NCBI RefSeq assembly: GCF_046630445.1
Contig: NC_092340.1
Coordinates: 25,100,001-25,164,000 of the forward strand
Direction of reading: 5' to 3'
DNA: 64,000 bases
DNA from: Rutidosis leptorrhynchoides
Lineage: Eukaryota; Streptophyta; Magnoliopsida; Asterales; Asteraceae
Shown here: positions 35,726 to 49,000 of the stretch, one piece after another
Layout of the letters: each line of letters begins with the position of its first letter
Numbering within the stretch: position 1 is the stretch's first letter
The notes under the pieces: generated by a model
Told to the model about the DNA's origin: nothing
The model's input: the letters and a program-made list of their open reading frames with translations, nothing else
The model's database searches: none
Made by a program: the position numbers and the translations under genes

Positions 35726-37834
35726 CTGTTCCAATGCAACAAATGACAATATTAAGCATCAACTATTTTACTATATAACAAAAAAAGAAGACGAAAAAAA
35801 AGCCCCATTCAGTAAAACGTAGCAAGCGAAGTTAACATTATAATAAGAACTCCAAGCTCATTTTTGTATGTTGAGAGTAATAACTCTAGTTTTCTTCCTG
35901 AAAGTGGTCTGTTGGAACATATACAAGCTTCATTAATCTGGTTGATTCCAACTTTTAATTGTACTTCTACTATATTGTTCCTTAAGCAGGATGAATATAA
36001 AACAGTTACTAATATTGAATTCAACCTTAATAGACATATTGTCTGTCTTAAGACTGCCTAACCAACTGTGCAATAACTTCCTTTATCTCAATGGGCAGAA
36101 ACGGTACATAACAACATGCTAGTATGTCGCTGGTTAGTGGACAAAAACTGTTATTTATAAATATAAAACTTTGGTCACAAAATTCGCCTAATAATATCAA
36201 CCACCACTGGTATTATTCATCATTGTCAGATATTTCTAAAGCACTATATCTACTCACACATGCTTGAAGCCATTAATTCAGACAAGTACAACGCTGGTTA
36301 TCCAAATATGATGTCATATATGATAAATAGTATTCTATAAAAACGAATCCATTTCATTCTTCCCAAATAGATAAGAGTAGTTGGTGAAAAAACTCTAAAG
36401 TTTATCAAGCAGAACATGTGTAGTATATGATGAAACTTTGTAAATACGAAGACATGTCTTTGTGCGTTAATGTACAATAAAAAATACAACATAAATTAAT
36501 TTGTAAGTCAAAGTAACAAAGAAGAATGCAGAAAGATTCACACGACAATATAGAGACAAAGAAAAATAGAATACAGAAATCCAGAATACATAACAGACAT
36601 AGCACAAAAACGGTAAGATTATACAATATAAGAGCATTACTCTACCTTTAATTCTTCTTAATTCAGAGATCATAGTACAACACGTCCAGTAACCTACAAT
36701 GAAAAATTATATTTATTTGGAAGGATGAACATGTCACTATTATTAAGCTGATATGCACGAGCCTAGCAGTTCTAATCACTAATTGCCACAATATGTAACC
36801 AGTAATTAGGAATAAGAATTAGCATATGAGAAGGCCTAGTGACGAAGATTTCTACTCGCATTCAATACATGAAATATACAGTTCCCACACAAAAGCTGGA
36901 ATATTGACAGGATAAATAAATAGTGAGATAATAATATGCAGCATGTTAATGGTCAGGCTCAGCATCTCATACAATGAAACTAACAAGCTGCAAGGAAAAT
37001 AGTAAAGCTCAAAACAGTATACTGAAAACTAAGGTCATAACAAATTGAATATTTTAATAAATAAACATCATTCCACCAACCTTTATGGTCACCTGTCACT
37101 CAGGCCAAGACGGAGTTGTCTAGAAAGCAAGAAAAATGGTACCCAACGCGCAATCCAATCCATAAGGTGGTTAGGTTGTCCATATTTTCTACATATGTGT
37201 AAGGTACTCAAATTTTAACCTAACAAGTTAGAACTACCAGACATTATACATGTATAACTATTTTCTTGACGTACGGCATGCAGTACACTCCAGACTTCAG
37301 AAATGGAACAAACTAGAAATATAAATCCACTAATGGTTTACCAATGTACCTAATCCACATTGAGTGGACCAAGAACTAGATATGTCATCAAGTTCTAAAA
37401 TCCTCTGCATAATCACTTAAACTCTTCAGAAATGGCATGAAGTACACTCCAGACTTCAGAAATGGCACAAACTAGAAATCTAAATCCACTAATATTTTAC
37501 CAATGTACCTAATCCACATGATTAACTGGACCAAGAACTAGATATGTCATCAAGTTCTAAAATCCTCTGCATAATCACTTAAACTCTTCAAAACTATCCT
37601 TACGTCCCATGAATATATATCGCATTACTAACACTAACTCTGCAACAGGCTAGAAGACCTCTGCTAGAATATAACAATCAACAACAGACAACAAATGCTT
37701 AAGGGTTATACTTTTGAATGGATCAACAGATAACACGTCAAGAAGAATCAGATTTTAATTTGTTCAATTTTCATTGTGAGGTATGGTGTTTGAGTCATAA
37801 ATATAATGCATCTGAATGAATTCTAGACAACTAC
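35726..37834 (-). other. Large intron of the host pseudogene
   Basis: A 2.1-kb AT-rich intron between the donor at 37834 (GTAGTTGTC on the - strand) and the acceptor at 35726. No gene is seen inside. It holds the 159-bp tandem duplication at 37275-37589. Confidence 0.6.
37275..37589. repeat. 159-bp tandem duplication
   Basis: GGCATG(C/A)AGTACACTCCAG begins both copies, at 37275 and 37434, and the copies stay alignable to CACTTAAACTCTTCA. They differ at about ten positions by eye, so the event is not very recent. Confidence 0.85.
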
Positions 37835-38560
37835 CTTGCACGCTTAGGGATTAGAAGAGTCCCTTGCTTGTCGATCTTCCCAACACGAACTGACACAAGT
37901 GGAACACACAAACACCTTGCACGCAAACCAACTTCTGATGGCTCAAAGTGCTGTTAAAAAAATTAGGTAAAAACATCAGCATATTTTATATATAAAATCA
38001 CTAACTATCATCTTAATCTAGCTTCAACTTATTCAAATAATATTTAAACTACTAAGCAGTAATAATTTCCATCATATACCATCTAATACTCATGTATACA
38101 CACAGCTATATTGAATACACACAACATAAATATACACACGTCACAAAACACAATTACAATTTCAATTAAGAGTTAATTAGCGATACCTGACTGGGATGCG
38201 ACAGTAATGGATCCTCAGCACCACTACTAGACACATTTAGTTTAAGCAAGGGTTTCAACCTCTCATCATATTGATATCGAGCGCTTGTAACCACTGAATA
38301 ACGGTTCCTTGAGCACTACGTTGAATCAACAAATCATCATCGTTATCTCCATCACCAACAAATAAATAGGTCAAACGAGCCGCAAGTTCGTTACCGCCAT
38401 TATTACGCGTTATCGATGATTCTACAGAAACCGTAACCGTAGAAGACGAATCATCCGATGATTTCTGTTGATCATCGATGTCTCGATCATCAATCGACTG
38501 TTGTTTCTCATGATTGTTTAGGTTGAAATTGATTTTAACTAGTTGTCGACCATAGCTTGG

Positions 38561-39059
38561 CGCCTGAGTTTGGTTTTATTTTATTGGGTTAGTATGTAAA
38601 ATTATTTTGTGGCCGTTCAAGCGCAGCTCTTGATGAAAAAGTTATAAACCATCAAATATTTAAATATTATTTTAAATTAATAATATATGTGCTGTTGACT
38701 TTAAAAAATTTAACGCAATTAAATCGTTATTTTGTGGAGAAAAATATAAAGGACACAAAAAAAAAAAAAAAATATTGTTATAACGGGTAGAGAAAAAATA
38801 TATTAAAAAAAAGATATATTGCTACAGTACCATTGCTACAGTGATTTCGTTGCTATAGTAATTATGTTGCTACAATACTAACGAGCTATCGTGATTTCGT
38901 TGCTACAGTAAATTAGATAAAAAGACAAAAATGCCCCTGATACTATTCATCATTTTTGTCTAATAATTAATATGATAATTACTACATATAAATTATAGAA
39001 TGTATGTATATAATAATAATTTTGTTTAGCACAAATATATACATCACTAAATGTCCTAA
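38561..39059. other. Former upstream region of the host pseudogene
   Basis: AT-rich, with a poly-A run near 38757-38772 and a TTGCTACAGTA-type short repeat at about 38818-38912. It ends at the CCTAA target duplication of element B. No gene is seen. Confidence 0.45.
38818..38912. repeat. Degenerate TTGCTACAGTA repeats
   Basis: Six imperfect copies of (T)TGCTA(C/T)AGT(A/G) spaced 10-30 bp apart, for example TTGCTACAGTACCA and TTCGTTGCTACAGTAAAT. Origin unknown. Confidence 0.5.
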
Positions 39060-39835
39060 TGTGACGATCGCTCCAAATTCATATGGACGAATACGTCATT
39101 CATCGATTTCATTACGAGGTATTTGACCTCTATATGATACGTTTTGTAAACATTGCATTCTTTTGAAAAGGCACACCATAAATGAATATTTAAATCAAAG
39201 GTTTTCGACATCTGATGATTTCTACATATAGACAATCACCGTAAATAATAGTTTACAATAGTAATTCCATTGACAATGCAGTCAAAATAAGATACATGGT
39301 GATGATTTGGTGAATGCAACGTTTCCTTGATAAATATGCCATGTAAGACTCCATGCACATAGCTTGTCTAACATATAAGCAAACAGCGGAAGACTTCTAG
39401 GGAACCTGAGAATAAACATGCTAACAAGTGTCAACACAAAGGTTGGTGAGTTCATAGTTTTAGTGTTTCGCATAATCTGTATATAAAGGTGGATCACAAG
39501 ATTTCAGTTGTTTCATCCGAAACGTTTATCAAAATATTCTACGAAATTGAGCACCCTGGTAACTAAACTTAACGTATATATAATTTGTACCCTTTGTATA
39601 ATCATCTTAATAATACACGCAAACCAACGTGTACGCTTCTCAAATAGCATACGTCCGTTAAAAGGCTAGCGCTCTAGCTCGGACGGGGATATCAAGCCCT
39701 ATGGATCCATATACTACTACTCGCGCCCACCAGTTCTTATAACCGGCAGTTACTAGTTACCAAAGCTAAGGGATTTGGTTCAAACTCAGTATAGAATTTA
39801 GTATGTACTTGTGTCCATTGTTTTTAAAATAAAGT

Positions 39836-40262
39836 GCATGTAGTCTCAGCCCAAAAATATAGATTGCAAAAGCAATTAAAAAGGGAGCAAATGAAACTCA
39901 CGCATATAAATATTGTATATCGGTTAATAAAGCATTTGCATGTATTCTCAGCCCAAAAATGTAGAGAGTAAAAGGGATCTTATGAAACTCACTCAAATCA
40001 GTTTTAGTTTTTGTATTCATTTTATAAAACAGCGCATGTATTCTCAGCCCAAAAATATGTATAAAAAGGGATCAATGAACTCACGCATATAAATATTGTA
40101 AAACAGTTAATAAAGCATTTGCATGTATTCTCAGCCCAAAAATGTATATAAAAAGGGAATAATGAAACTCACGCATATAAATATTGTAAAACAGTTAATA
40201 AAGCATTTGCATGTACTCTCAGCCCAAAAATGTATATAAAAAGGGAATAATGAAACTCACCT
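39836..40262 (-). repeat. Tandem subrepeats in the B LTR
   Basis: Five copies of GCATGTA(T/G)TCTCAGCCC, each followed by AAAAAT, start at about 39836, 39938, 40034, 40121 and 40209 (spacing 102, 96, 87, 88 bp). The units also carry an ACTCAC motif, GTGAGT in element sense. The same array is in the 5' LTR (about 59877-60302). The older B fragment at 15940-17662 and family A each have one copy of the motif, so B gained the array later. Confidence 0.85.
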
Positions 40263-41120
40263 TAGCAGCACATAAAGTTGTTCATCGTAATGTGACCGAA
40301 ACTCGAAATATCAAATAATCGTAGATCTCAACCTAGAGAACATATGTTGGTCAATAAATGTCTATCAAGCTAGGTCAGGTTATAGTGTATCATAATCCTA
40401 ATGCTCGAGATCGACATACAAAAGTTATCCAAAGTCGTTTCAAAAAGTCAATTTTGACAGTTGTTTAACAAAATGAGACGTACCTTATATAAGGATTCAT
40501 TTACTCGGTTGGTAATATTCAAAAATCCAATTTATCAATCTCATAAACAAGTTGTTTAAATCTTAATTGCAGATTCAAAAGCAATTTCAACTAACGTCAA
40601 TCATAATTCAGTTGATCGTATCTTTTAATCCGTTCATCGAAACTATTCGATATCTAAATGAAAAGTCATTGATTTTTCGCCAGCTTTCCAAAAACACGCA
40701 TATCATATACCTTTTACCAGTAATATATGTATTTAATTCGTGATTCATCATAAACTGTTTAACGACGAAATTTTGCATACGAGCATGCATAAATATATAT
40801 ACTCGAGCACTAGACATGGATACACTATTAGTATATAAAAGATAAAATATAAATGCTTACGTATCAATATTGTGATTCAATATTGCAGAAGAGTACGTAG
40901 ACGCAACATAGATGATAACAGTAGGTTTGACTTGTAAATAATACCCATGAACATTACCCATAACCTCCATAGCTATAACCCATAATTTCCTTAACTTTAT
41001 CCCGCTCAAAAACCCATTTTTGAAAGTGACACGCTCATAACCTCGTCGTAGTATTTTATGTATATTACTAATTAATAATTAATAATACTAATAATTAATA
41101 AGATTAATAATAATATTAAT

Positions 41121-41223
<103 letters not shown>

Positions 41224-42143
41224 TTAATAATAAATATTTTTTGTATTTATATGCTTGAGAGATCGAGAGAAGTGAATTGTGTGTGCAAAACTGAACCGAA
41301 TGATTGAGCTTTATAATGTGGCCTGATTCTGATGCCCATGCTATCGCATGGGTTTTATGCCTATTTCTCATACGATCGCATGGCCGTCAGATCCAGCTCA
41401 CATATTTTTTGTTTTCTTGTTTGTCGACATAATTAAATATAATATATATATAATATATATAATTTAAATAATTAATTATATATTATATTAAATTCATGTG
41501 CATAGTTAACTTGTAATTTTCGTTCCGATGACTCGTACGTTGTCACTCGACTTATGTCCCTGTTCCGGTTTCTCGAACGCATTTTCGTACGCTTAGAAAA
41601 CTCGCAATTTAAGTTTTGTGACTCGTACTTTTGTCAAAATATAGTCTTAAATTATCAATAAACTATATCATTCAAAGTGTATCTTAAACTTTCGAGTGTT
41701 TTGGTCATTTACTTCTATAAATCATTGTCTCGCTATTTGTTAATATATATATATATAATAACAAATCGTTTTATGACCAAGTTAATATATATTTTCAACA
41801 TTCATAAACACGTTTTAAATATACGTCGTAAGTTATTCATACAATTAATATTCCAACTTATCATATATATTCAAATAAATATTTAAACCAATAAGTTTAA
41901 TGTACTGTATCAAAAAAAATAATACATTGTTACATTTTCAAGTTATAGTATATATATATATATATGTATCTATATACATATAATTGTTCGCGAATCGTCG
42001 AGAACAACCGAAAGGTATTTGAATATATGAAAATAGTTCAAAAATTTTGAGATTCAGTTTTACAGACTTTGTTTATCGTGTCGAAAATGTTACTCATACA
42101 AAGATTAAGTTTAAATTTGGTCAGAAATTTTCGGGTCATCACA

Positions 42144-42178
42144 GTACCTACCCGTTAAAGAAATTTCGTCCCGAAATT
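42144..42178 (-). other. Polypurine tract region of element B
   Basis: In element sense it reads TTTCGGGACGAAATT and then AACGGGTAGGTAC directly at the LTR. This is nearly identical to the family A tract at 12121-12155. Confidence 0.75.
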
Positions 42179-42497
42179 TGAGTGAGGTCGTCATGACTAA
42201 CAATAAAAATGTTTTCATGCCGTATATGTGTTGATAAATAGAGTTTTATCACCGTTGAATAATATGGATAAAACAATCCGATTATTCGAAGCGTATGAGA
42301 GAAGTTATTGTAAAAGAGTGAAATGGAGAATAGAGATTCGTCTTATCTCTTGACGTATTAACGATTGATTTCCGTAATTTAAGGAATAGAAAATCTTCAT
42401 AATCTAAATAAGATTTGATTCTTCGGAATTTAAGGAAATTAAGATTTCTTTTGATTAAATACGTAATTTGCCTCGATTGCTATGTTTGATATTTTGC

Positions 42498-42505
42498 TAT
42501 AAATT
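42498..42505 (+). promoter_or_regulatory. Antisense TATA box inside element B
   Basis: TATAAATT on the + strand (opposite to the element) is followed by a pyrimidine-rich leader (CTCTTACATCTTCTTCCTC near 42533) and an ATG 75 bp downstream. The layout is that of a plant core promoter. Confidence 0.45.
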
Positions 42506-42579
42506 GACCTCTTCCGTTTCATTATTTTCATCACTCTTACATCTTCTTCCTCATTTCCTATTTTCAAAAAATTGTAAAA

Positions 42580-42753
42580 ATGCTTCATCCAGTTCTGATT
42601 CTTGATATACTCCTAACTTTCATATCTGTCATTCTTCTTTTTCATCTACCACCGGAGGAAGTTATTTTCTTCTACCATTACCTTGGGGTTATAGTGTTTT
42701 TCATTCTCCCGTGTCTTTATATTGCTATACGCATTGATATACACGGTTTGTAA
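42580..42753 (+). CDS. 57-aa hydrophobic protein, antisense to element B
   Basis: The ORF is ATG to TAA, 57 codons, and starts MLHPVLILDILLTFISVILL. Two hydrophobic segments (residues 5-22 and 31-51) flank a short HLPPEEV loop, and the tail IRIDIHGL is mildly basic, so a two-helix membrane protein is likely. It lies between the element's PPT and the A-3 insertion, 82 bp after a + strand TATA box and behind a CT-rich leader. It reads against the element, like an antisense gene near the 3' LTR. No family is recognised. Chance ORFs of this length occur, so the promoter-like context and the amino-acid composition are the main support. A-3 inserted 11 bp after its stop, so any 3' UTR is disrupted. 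Confidence 0.45.
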   Translation: MLHPVLILDILLTFISVILLFHLPPEEVIFFYHYLGVIVFFILPCLYIAIRIDIHGL

Positions 42754-42768
42754 TTTCTGGGTGGTTGT

Positions 42769-45700
42769 TGAAATGTCCCGTTCTTATTGATTAAAAATGT
42801 TCCATATTAATTGATTTCGTTGCGAGGTTTTGACCTCTATATGAGACGTTTTTCAAAGACTGCATTCATTTTTAAAACAAACCATAACCTTTATTTCATA
42901 GATAAAGGTTTTAAAAAGCTTTACGTAGATTATCAAATAATGATAATCTAAAATATCCTGTTTACACACGACCATTACATAATGGTTTACAATACAAATA
43001 TGTTACAACAAAATAAGTTTCTTGAATGCAGTTTTTACACAATATCATACAAGCATGGACTCCAAATCTCGTCCTTATTTAAGTATGCGACAGCGGAAGC
43101 TCTTAATAATCACCTGAGAATAAACATGCTTAAAACGTCAACAAAAATGTTGGTGAGTTATAGGTTTAACCTATATATATCAAATCATAATAATAGACCG
43201 CAAGATTTCATATTTCAATACACATCCCATACATAGAGATAAAAATCATTCATATGGTGAACACCTGGTAACCGACATTAACAAGATGCATATATAAGAA
43301 TATCCCCATCATTCCGGGACACCCTTCGGATATGATATAAATTTCGAAGTACTAAAGCATCCGGTACTTTGGATGGGGTTTGTTAGGCCCAATAGATCCA
43401 TCTTTAGGATTCGCGTCAATTAGGGTGTCTGTTCCCTAATTCTTAGATTACCAGACTTAATAAAAAGGGGCATATTCGATTTTGATAATTCAACCATAGA
43501 ATGTAGTTTCACGTACTTGTGTCTATTTTGTAAATCATTTATAAAACCTGCATGTATTCTCATCCCAAAAATATTAGATTTTAAAAGTGGGACTATAACT
43601 CACTTTCACAGATTTTTACTTCGTCGGGAAGTAAGACTTTGGCCATTGGTTGATTCACGAACCTATAACAATATATACATATATATCAAAGTATGTTCAA
43701 AATATATTTACAACACTTTTAATATATTTTGATGTTTTAAGTTTATTAAGTCAGCTGTCCTCGTTAGTAACCTACAACTAGTTGTCCACAGTTAGATGTA
43801 CAGAAATAAATCGATAAATATTATCTTGAATCAATCCACGACCCAGTGTATACGTATCTCAGTATTGATCACAGCTCAAACTATATATATTTTGGAATCA
43901 ACCTCAACCCTGTATAGCTAACTCCAACATTCACATATACAGTGTCTATGGTTGTTCCGAAATATATATAGATGTGTCGACATGATAGGTCGAAACATTG
44001 TATACGTGTCTATGGTATCTCAAGATTACATAATATACAATACAAGTTGATTAAGTTATGGTTGGAATAGATTTGTTACCAATTTTCACGTAGCTAAAAT
44101 GAGAAAAATTATCCAATCTTGTTTTACCCATAACTTCTTCATTTTAAATCCGTTTTGAGTGAATCAAATTGCTATGGTTTCATATTGAACTCTATTTTAT
44201 GAATCTAAACAGAAAAAGTATAGGTTTATAGTCGGAAAAATAAGTTACAAGTCGTTTTAGTAAAGGTAGTCATTTCAGTCGAAAGAACGACGTCTAGATG
44301 ACCATTTTAGAAAACATACTTCCACTTTGAGTTTAACCATAATTTTTGGATATAGTTTAATGTTCATAATAAAAATCATTTTCTCAGAATAACAACTTTT
44401 AAATCAAAGTTTATCATAGTTTTTAATTAACTAACCCAAAACAGCCCGCGGTGTTACTACGACGACGTAAATCCGGTTTTACGGTGTTTTTCGTGTTTCC
44501 AGGTTTTAAATCATTAAGTTAGCATATCATATAGATATAGAACATGTGTTTAGTTGATTTTAAAAGTCAAGTTAGAAGGATTAACTTTTGTTTGCGAACA
44601 AGTTTAGAATTAACTAAACTATGTTCTAGTGATTACAAGTTTAAACCTTCGAATAAGATAGCTTTATATGTATGAATCGAATGATGTTATGAACATCATT
44701 ACTACCTTAAGTTCCTTGGATAAACCTACTGGAAAAGAGAAAAATGGATCTAGCTTCAACGGATCCTTGGATGGCTCGAAGTTCTTGAAGCAGAATCATG
44801 ACACGAAAACAAGTTCAAGTAAGATCATCACTTGAAATAAGATTGTTATAGTTATAGAAATTGAACCAAAGTTTGAATATGATTATTACCTTGTATTAGA
44901 ATGATAACCTACTGTAAGAAACAAAGATTTCTTGAGGTTGGATGATCACCTTACAAGATTGTAAGTGAGCTAGCAAACTTGAAAGTATTCTTGATTTTAT
45001 GTAACTAGAACTTGTAGAATATATGAAGAACACTTAGAACTTGAAGATAGAACTTGAGATAGATCAATTAGATGAAGAAAATTGAAGAATGAAAGTGTTT
45101 GTAGGTGTTTTTGGTCGTTGGTGTATGGATTAGATATAAAGGATATGTAATTTTGTTTTCATGTAAATAAGTCATGAATGATTACTCATATTTTTGTAAT
45201 TTTATGAGATATTTCATGCTAGTTGCCAAATGATGGTTCCCACATGTGTTAGGTGACTCACATGGGCTGCTAAGAGCTGATCATTGGAGTGTATATACCA
45301 ATAGTACATACATCTAAAAGCTGTGTATTGTACGAGTACGAATACGGGTACATACGAGTAGAATTGTTGATGAAACTGAACGAGGATGTAGTTGTAAGCA
45401 TTTTTGTTAAGTAGAAGTATTTTGATAAGTGTATTGAAGTCTTTCAAAAGTGTATAAATACATATTAAAACACTACATGTATATACATTTTAACTGAGTC
45501 GTTAAGTCATCGTTAGTCGTTACATGTAAGTGTTGTTTTGAAACCTTTAGGTTAACGATCTTGTTAAATGTTGTTAACCCAATGTTTATAATATCAAATG
45601 AGATTTTAAATTATTATATTATCATGATATTATCATGTATGAATATCTCTTAATATGATATATATACATTAAATGTCTTTACAACGATAATCGTTACATA

Positions 45701-46021
45701 TATGTCTCGTTTAAAAATCATTAAGTTAGTAGTCTTGTTTTTACATATGTAGTTCATTGTTAATATACTTAATGATATGTTTACTTATCATAGTATCATG
45801 TTAATTATATATATATCCATATATATGTCATCATATAGTTTTTACAAGTTTTAACGTTCGTGAATCACCGGTCAACTTGGGTGGTCAATTGTCTATATGA
45901 AACCTATTTCAATTAATCAAGTCTTAACAAGTTTGATTGCTTAACATGTTGGAAAAATTTAATCATTTAAATATCAATCTCAATTAATATATATAAACAT
46001 GGAAAAGTTCGGGTCACTACA
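42769..46021 (-). repeat. 3' LTR of element A-3
   Basis: On the + strand it starts TGAAATGTCCCG and ends GGTCACTACA. The hairpin trio lies near 42885-42985. Confidence 0.94.
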
Positions 46022-46056
46022 GTACCTACCCGTTAAATAAATTTCGTCCCGGAATT

Positions 46057-49000
46057 TTAAGCTGTTGAAGGTGTTGACGAATCTTCTGGAAATAGATGCG
46101 GGTATTTCTTCTTCATCTGATCTTCACGCTCCCAGGTGAACTCGGGTCCTCTACGAGCATTCCATCAAACCTTAACAATTGGTATCTTGTTTTGCTTAAG
46201 TCTTTTAACCTCACGATCCATTATTTCGACGGGTTCTTCGATGAATTGAAGTTTTTCGTTGATTTGGATTTCATCTAACGGAATAGTGAGATCTTCTTTA
46301 GCAAAACATTTCTTCAAATTCGAGACGTGGAAAGTGTTATGTACAGCCGCGAGTTGTTGAGGTAACTCAAGTCGGTAAGCTACTGGTCCGACACGATCAA
46401 TAATCTTGAATGGTCCAATATACCTTGGATTTAATTTCCCTCGTTTACCAAATCGAACAACGCCTTTCCAAGGTGCAACTTTAAGCATGACCATCTCTCC
46501 AATTTCAAATTCTATATCTTTTCTTTTAATGTCAGCGTAGCTCTTTTGTCGACTTTGGGCGGTTTTCAACCGTTGTTGAATTTGGATGATCTTCTCAGTA
46601 GTTTCTTGTATAATCTCCGGACCCGTAATCTGTCTATCCCCTACTTCACTCCAACAAATTGGAGACCTGCACTTTCTACCATAAAGTGCTTCAAACGGCG
46701 CCATCTCAATGCTTGAATGGTAGCTGTTGTTGTAGGAAAATTCTGCTAACGGTAGATGTCGATCCCAACTGTTTCCAAAATCAATAACACATGCTCGTAG
46801 CATGTCTTCAAGCGTTTGTATCGTCCTTTCACTCTGCCCATCAGTTTGTGGATGATAGGCAGTACTCATGTCTAGACGAGTTCCTAATGCTTGTTGTAAC
46901 GTCTGCCAGAATCTTGAAATAAATCTGCCATCCCTATCAGAGATAATAGAGATTGGTATTCCATGTCTGGAGACGACTTCCTTCAAATACAGTCGTGCTA
47001 ACTTCTCCATCTTGTCATCTTCTCTTATTGGCAGGAAGTGTGCTGATTTAGTGAGATGATCAAATATTACCCAAATAGTATCAAAACCACTTGCAGTCCT
47101 TGGCAATTTAGTGATGAAATCCATGGTAATGTTTTCCCATTTCCATTCTGGGATTTCGGGTTGTTGAAGTAGACCTGATGGTTTCTGATGCTCAGCTTTG
47201 ACCTTAGAACACGTCAAACATTCTCCTACGTATTTAGCAACATCGGCTTTCATACCCGGCCACCAAAAATGTTTCTTGAGATCCTTGTACATCTTCCCCG
47301 TTCCAGGATGTATTGAGTATCTGGTTTTATGAGCTTCTCTAAGTACCATTTCTCTCATATCTCCAAATTTTGGTACCCAAATCCTTTCATCCCTATACCG
47401 GGTTTCGTCTTCCTGAATATTAAGATGCTTCTCCGATCCTTTGGGTATTTCATCCTTTAAATTTCCCTTTTTTAAAACTCCTTGTTGCGCCTCCTTTATT
47501 TGAGTAGTAAGGTTATTATGAATCATTATATTCATAGATTTTACTCGAATGGGTTCTCTGTCCTTCCTGCTCAAGGCATCGGCTACCACATTTGCCTTCC
47601 CCGGGTGGTAACGAATCTCAAAGTCGTAATAATTCAATAATTCAATCCACCTACGCTGCCTCATATTCAGTTGTTTCTGATTAAATATGTGTTGAAGACT
47701 TTTGTGGTCGGTATATATAATACTTTTGACCCCATATAAGTAGTGCCTCCAAGTCTTTAATGCAAAAACAACCGCGCCTAATTCCAAATCATGCGTCGTA
47801 TAATTTTGTTCGTGAATCTTTAATTGTCTAGACGCATAAGCAATCACCTTCGTTCGTTGCATTAATACACAACCGAGACCTTGCTTTGATGCGTCACAAT
47901 AAATCACAAAATCATCATTCCCTTCAGGCAATGACAATATAGGTGCCGTAGTTAGCTTTTTCTTCAATAACTGAAACGCTTTCTCTTGTTCATCATTCCA
48001 TTCAAATTTCTTCCCTTTATGCGTTAATACAGTCAAGGGTTTTGCTATTCTAGAAAAGTCTTGGATGAACCTTCTGTAGTAACCAGCTAGTCCTAAAAAT
48101 TGGCGTATGTATTTCGGAGTTTTCGGGGTTTCCCACTTTTCAACAGTTTCTATCTTTTCCGGATCTACCTTAATACCTTCTTTGTTCACTATGTGACCGA
48201 GGAATTGAACTTCTTCCAACCAAAATGCACACTTTGAAAACTTAGCGTACAATTCTTCCTTCCTCAATACTTCTAACACCTTTCTCAAATGTTCACCGTG
48301 TTCTTGGTCATTCTTTGAGTAAATAAGTATGTCATCAATGAAAACAATGACAAACTTGTCAAGGTATGGTCCACACACTCGGTTCATAAGGTCCATGAAC
48401 ACAGCTGGTGCATTAGTTAAACCAAACGGCATGACCATAAACTCGTAATGACCGTAACGTGTTCTGAAAGCAGTCTTTGGAATATCATCTTCTTTCACCC
48501 GCATTTGATGATACCCGGAACGTAAGTCAATCTTTGAATAAACAGACGAGCCTTGTAGTTAATCAAATAAGCCGTCGATTCTCGGTAGTGGGTAGCGGTT
48601 CTTGATGGTAAGTTTGTTCAACTCTCGGTAGTCGATACACAACCTGAATGTACCATCTTTCTTCTTGACAAACAAAACAGGAGCTCCCCACGGTGATGTG
48701 CTTGGTCGAATGAAACCACGCTCTAAAAGTTCTTGTAATTGGCTTTGCAGTTCTTTCATCTCGCTGAGTGCGAGTCTGTAAGGAGCACGAGCTATTGGTG
48801 CAGCTCCTGGTACAAGATCTATTTGAAATTCAACGGATCGATGTGGGGGTAATCCCGGTAATTCTTTCGGAAATACATCGGGAAATTCTTTTGCAATGGG
48901 AACATCATTGATGCTCTTTTCTTCAGTTTGTACTTTCTCGACGTGTGCTAGAACAGCATAGCAACCTTTTCTTATTAGTTTTTGTGCCTTCAAATTACTA

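Larger units (their letters stand above)
35119..38560 (-). pseudogene. Decayed host gene, conserved plant protein of unknown function
   Basis: Four exons with good splice sites are visible on the - strand: about 38560-38187, 37950-37835, 35725-35483 and 35380-35119. The reading includes GTVIQWLQALD, DERLKPLLKLNVSSSGAEDP, QHFEPSEVGLRARCLCVPLV, SVRVGKIDKQGTLLIP, SLLPTSDLRISFIGDDAHVE, SGRSFMIRIPSFEPFYFWC and LTGITDSRLVAHLRSYFVG. From memory these match a single-copy-like plant protein of unknown function. Exon joins keep phase, but three frame breaks exist: after QALD in exon 1, after FYFWC in exon 3 (one base lost, giving a stop) and at the start of exon 4. No in-frame start Met is found, and the C-terminus stops early after SFKEGPPRN. 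It is therefore a pseudogene, still intron-bearing and so not retrocopied. Confidence 0.75.

Noticed and set aside
39836-40262. CRISPR-like array (regular repeats about 90 bp apart)
   Set aside because: Whole units repeat, spacers included, within a plant LTR; this is a tandem subrepeat.
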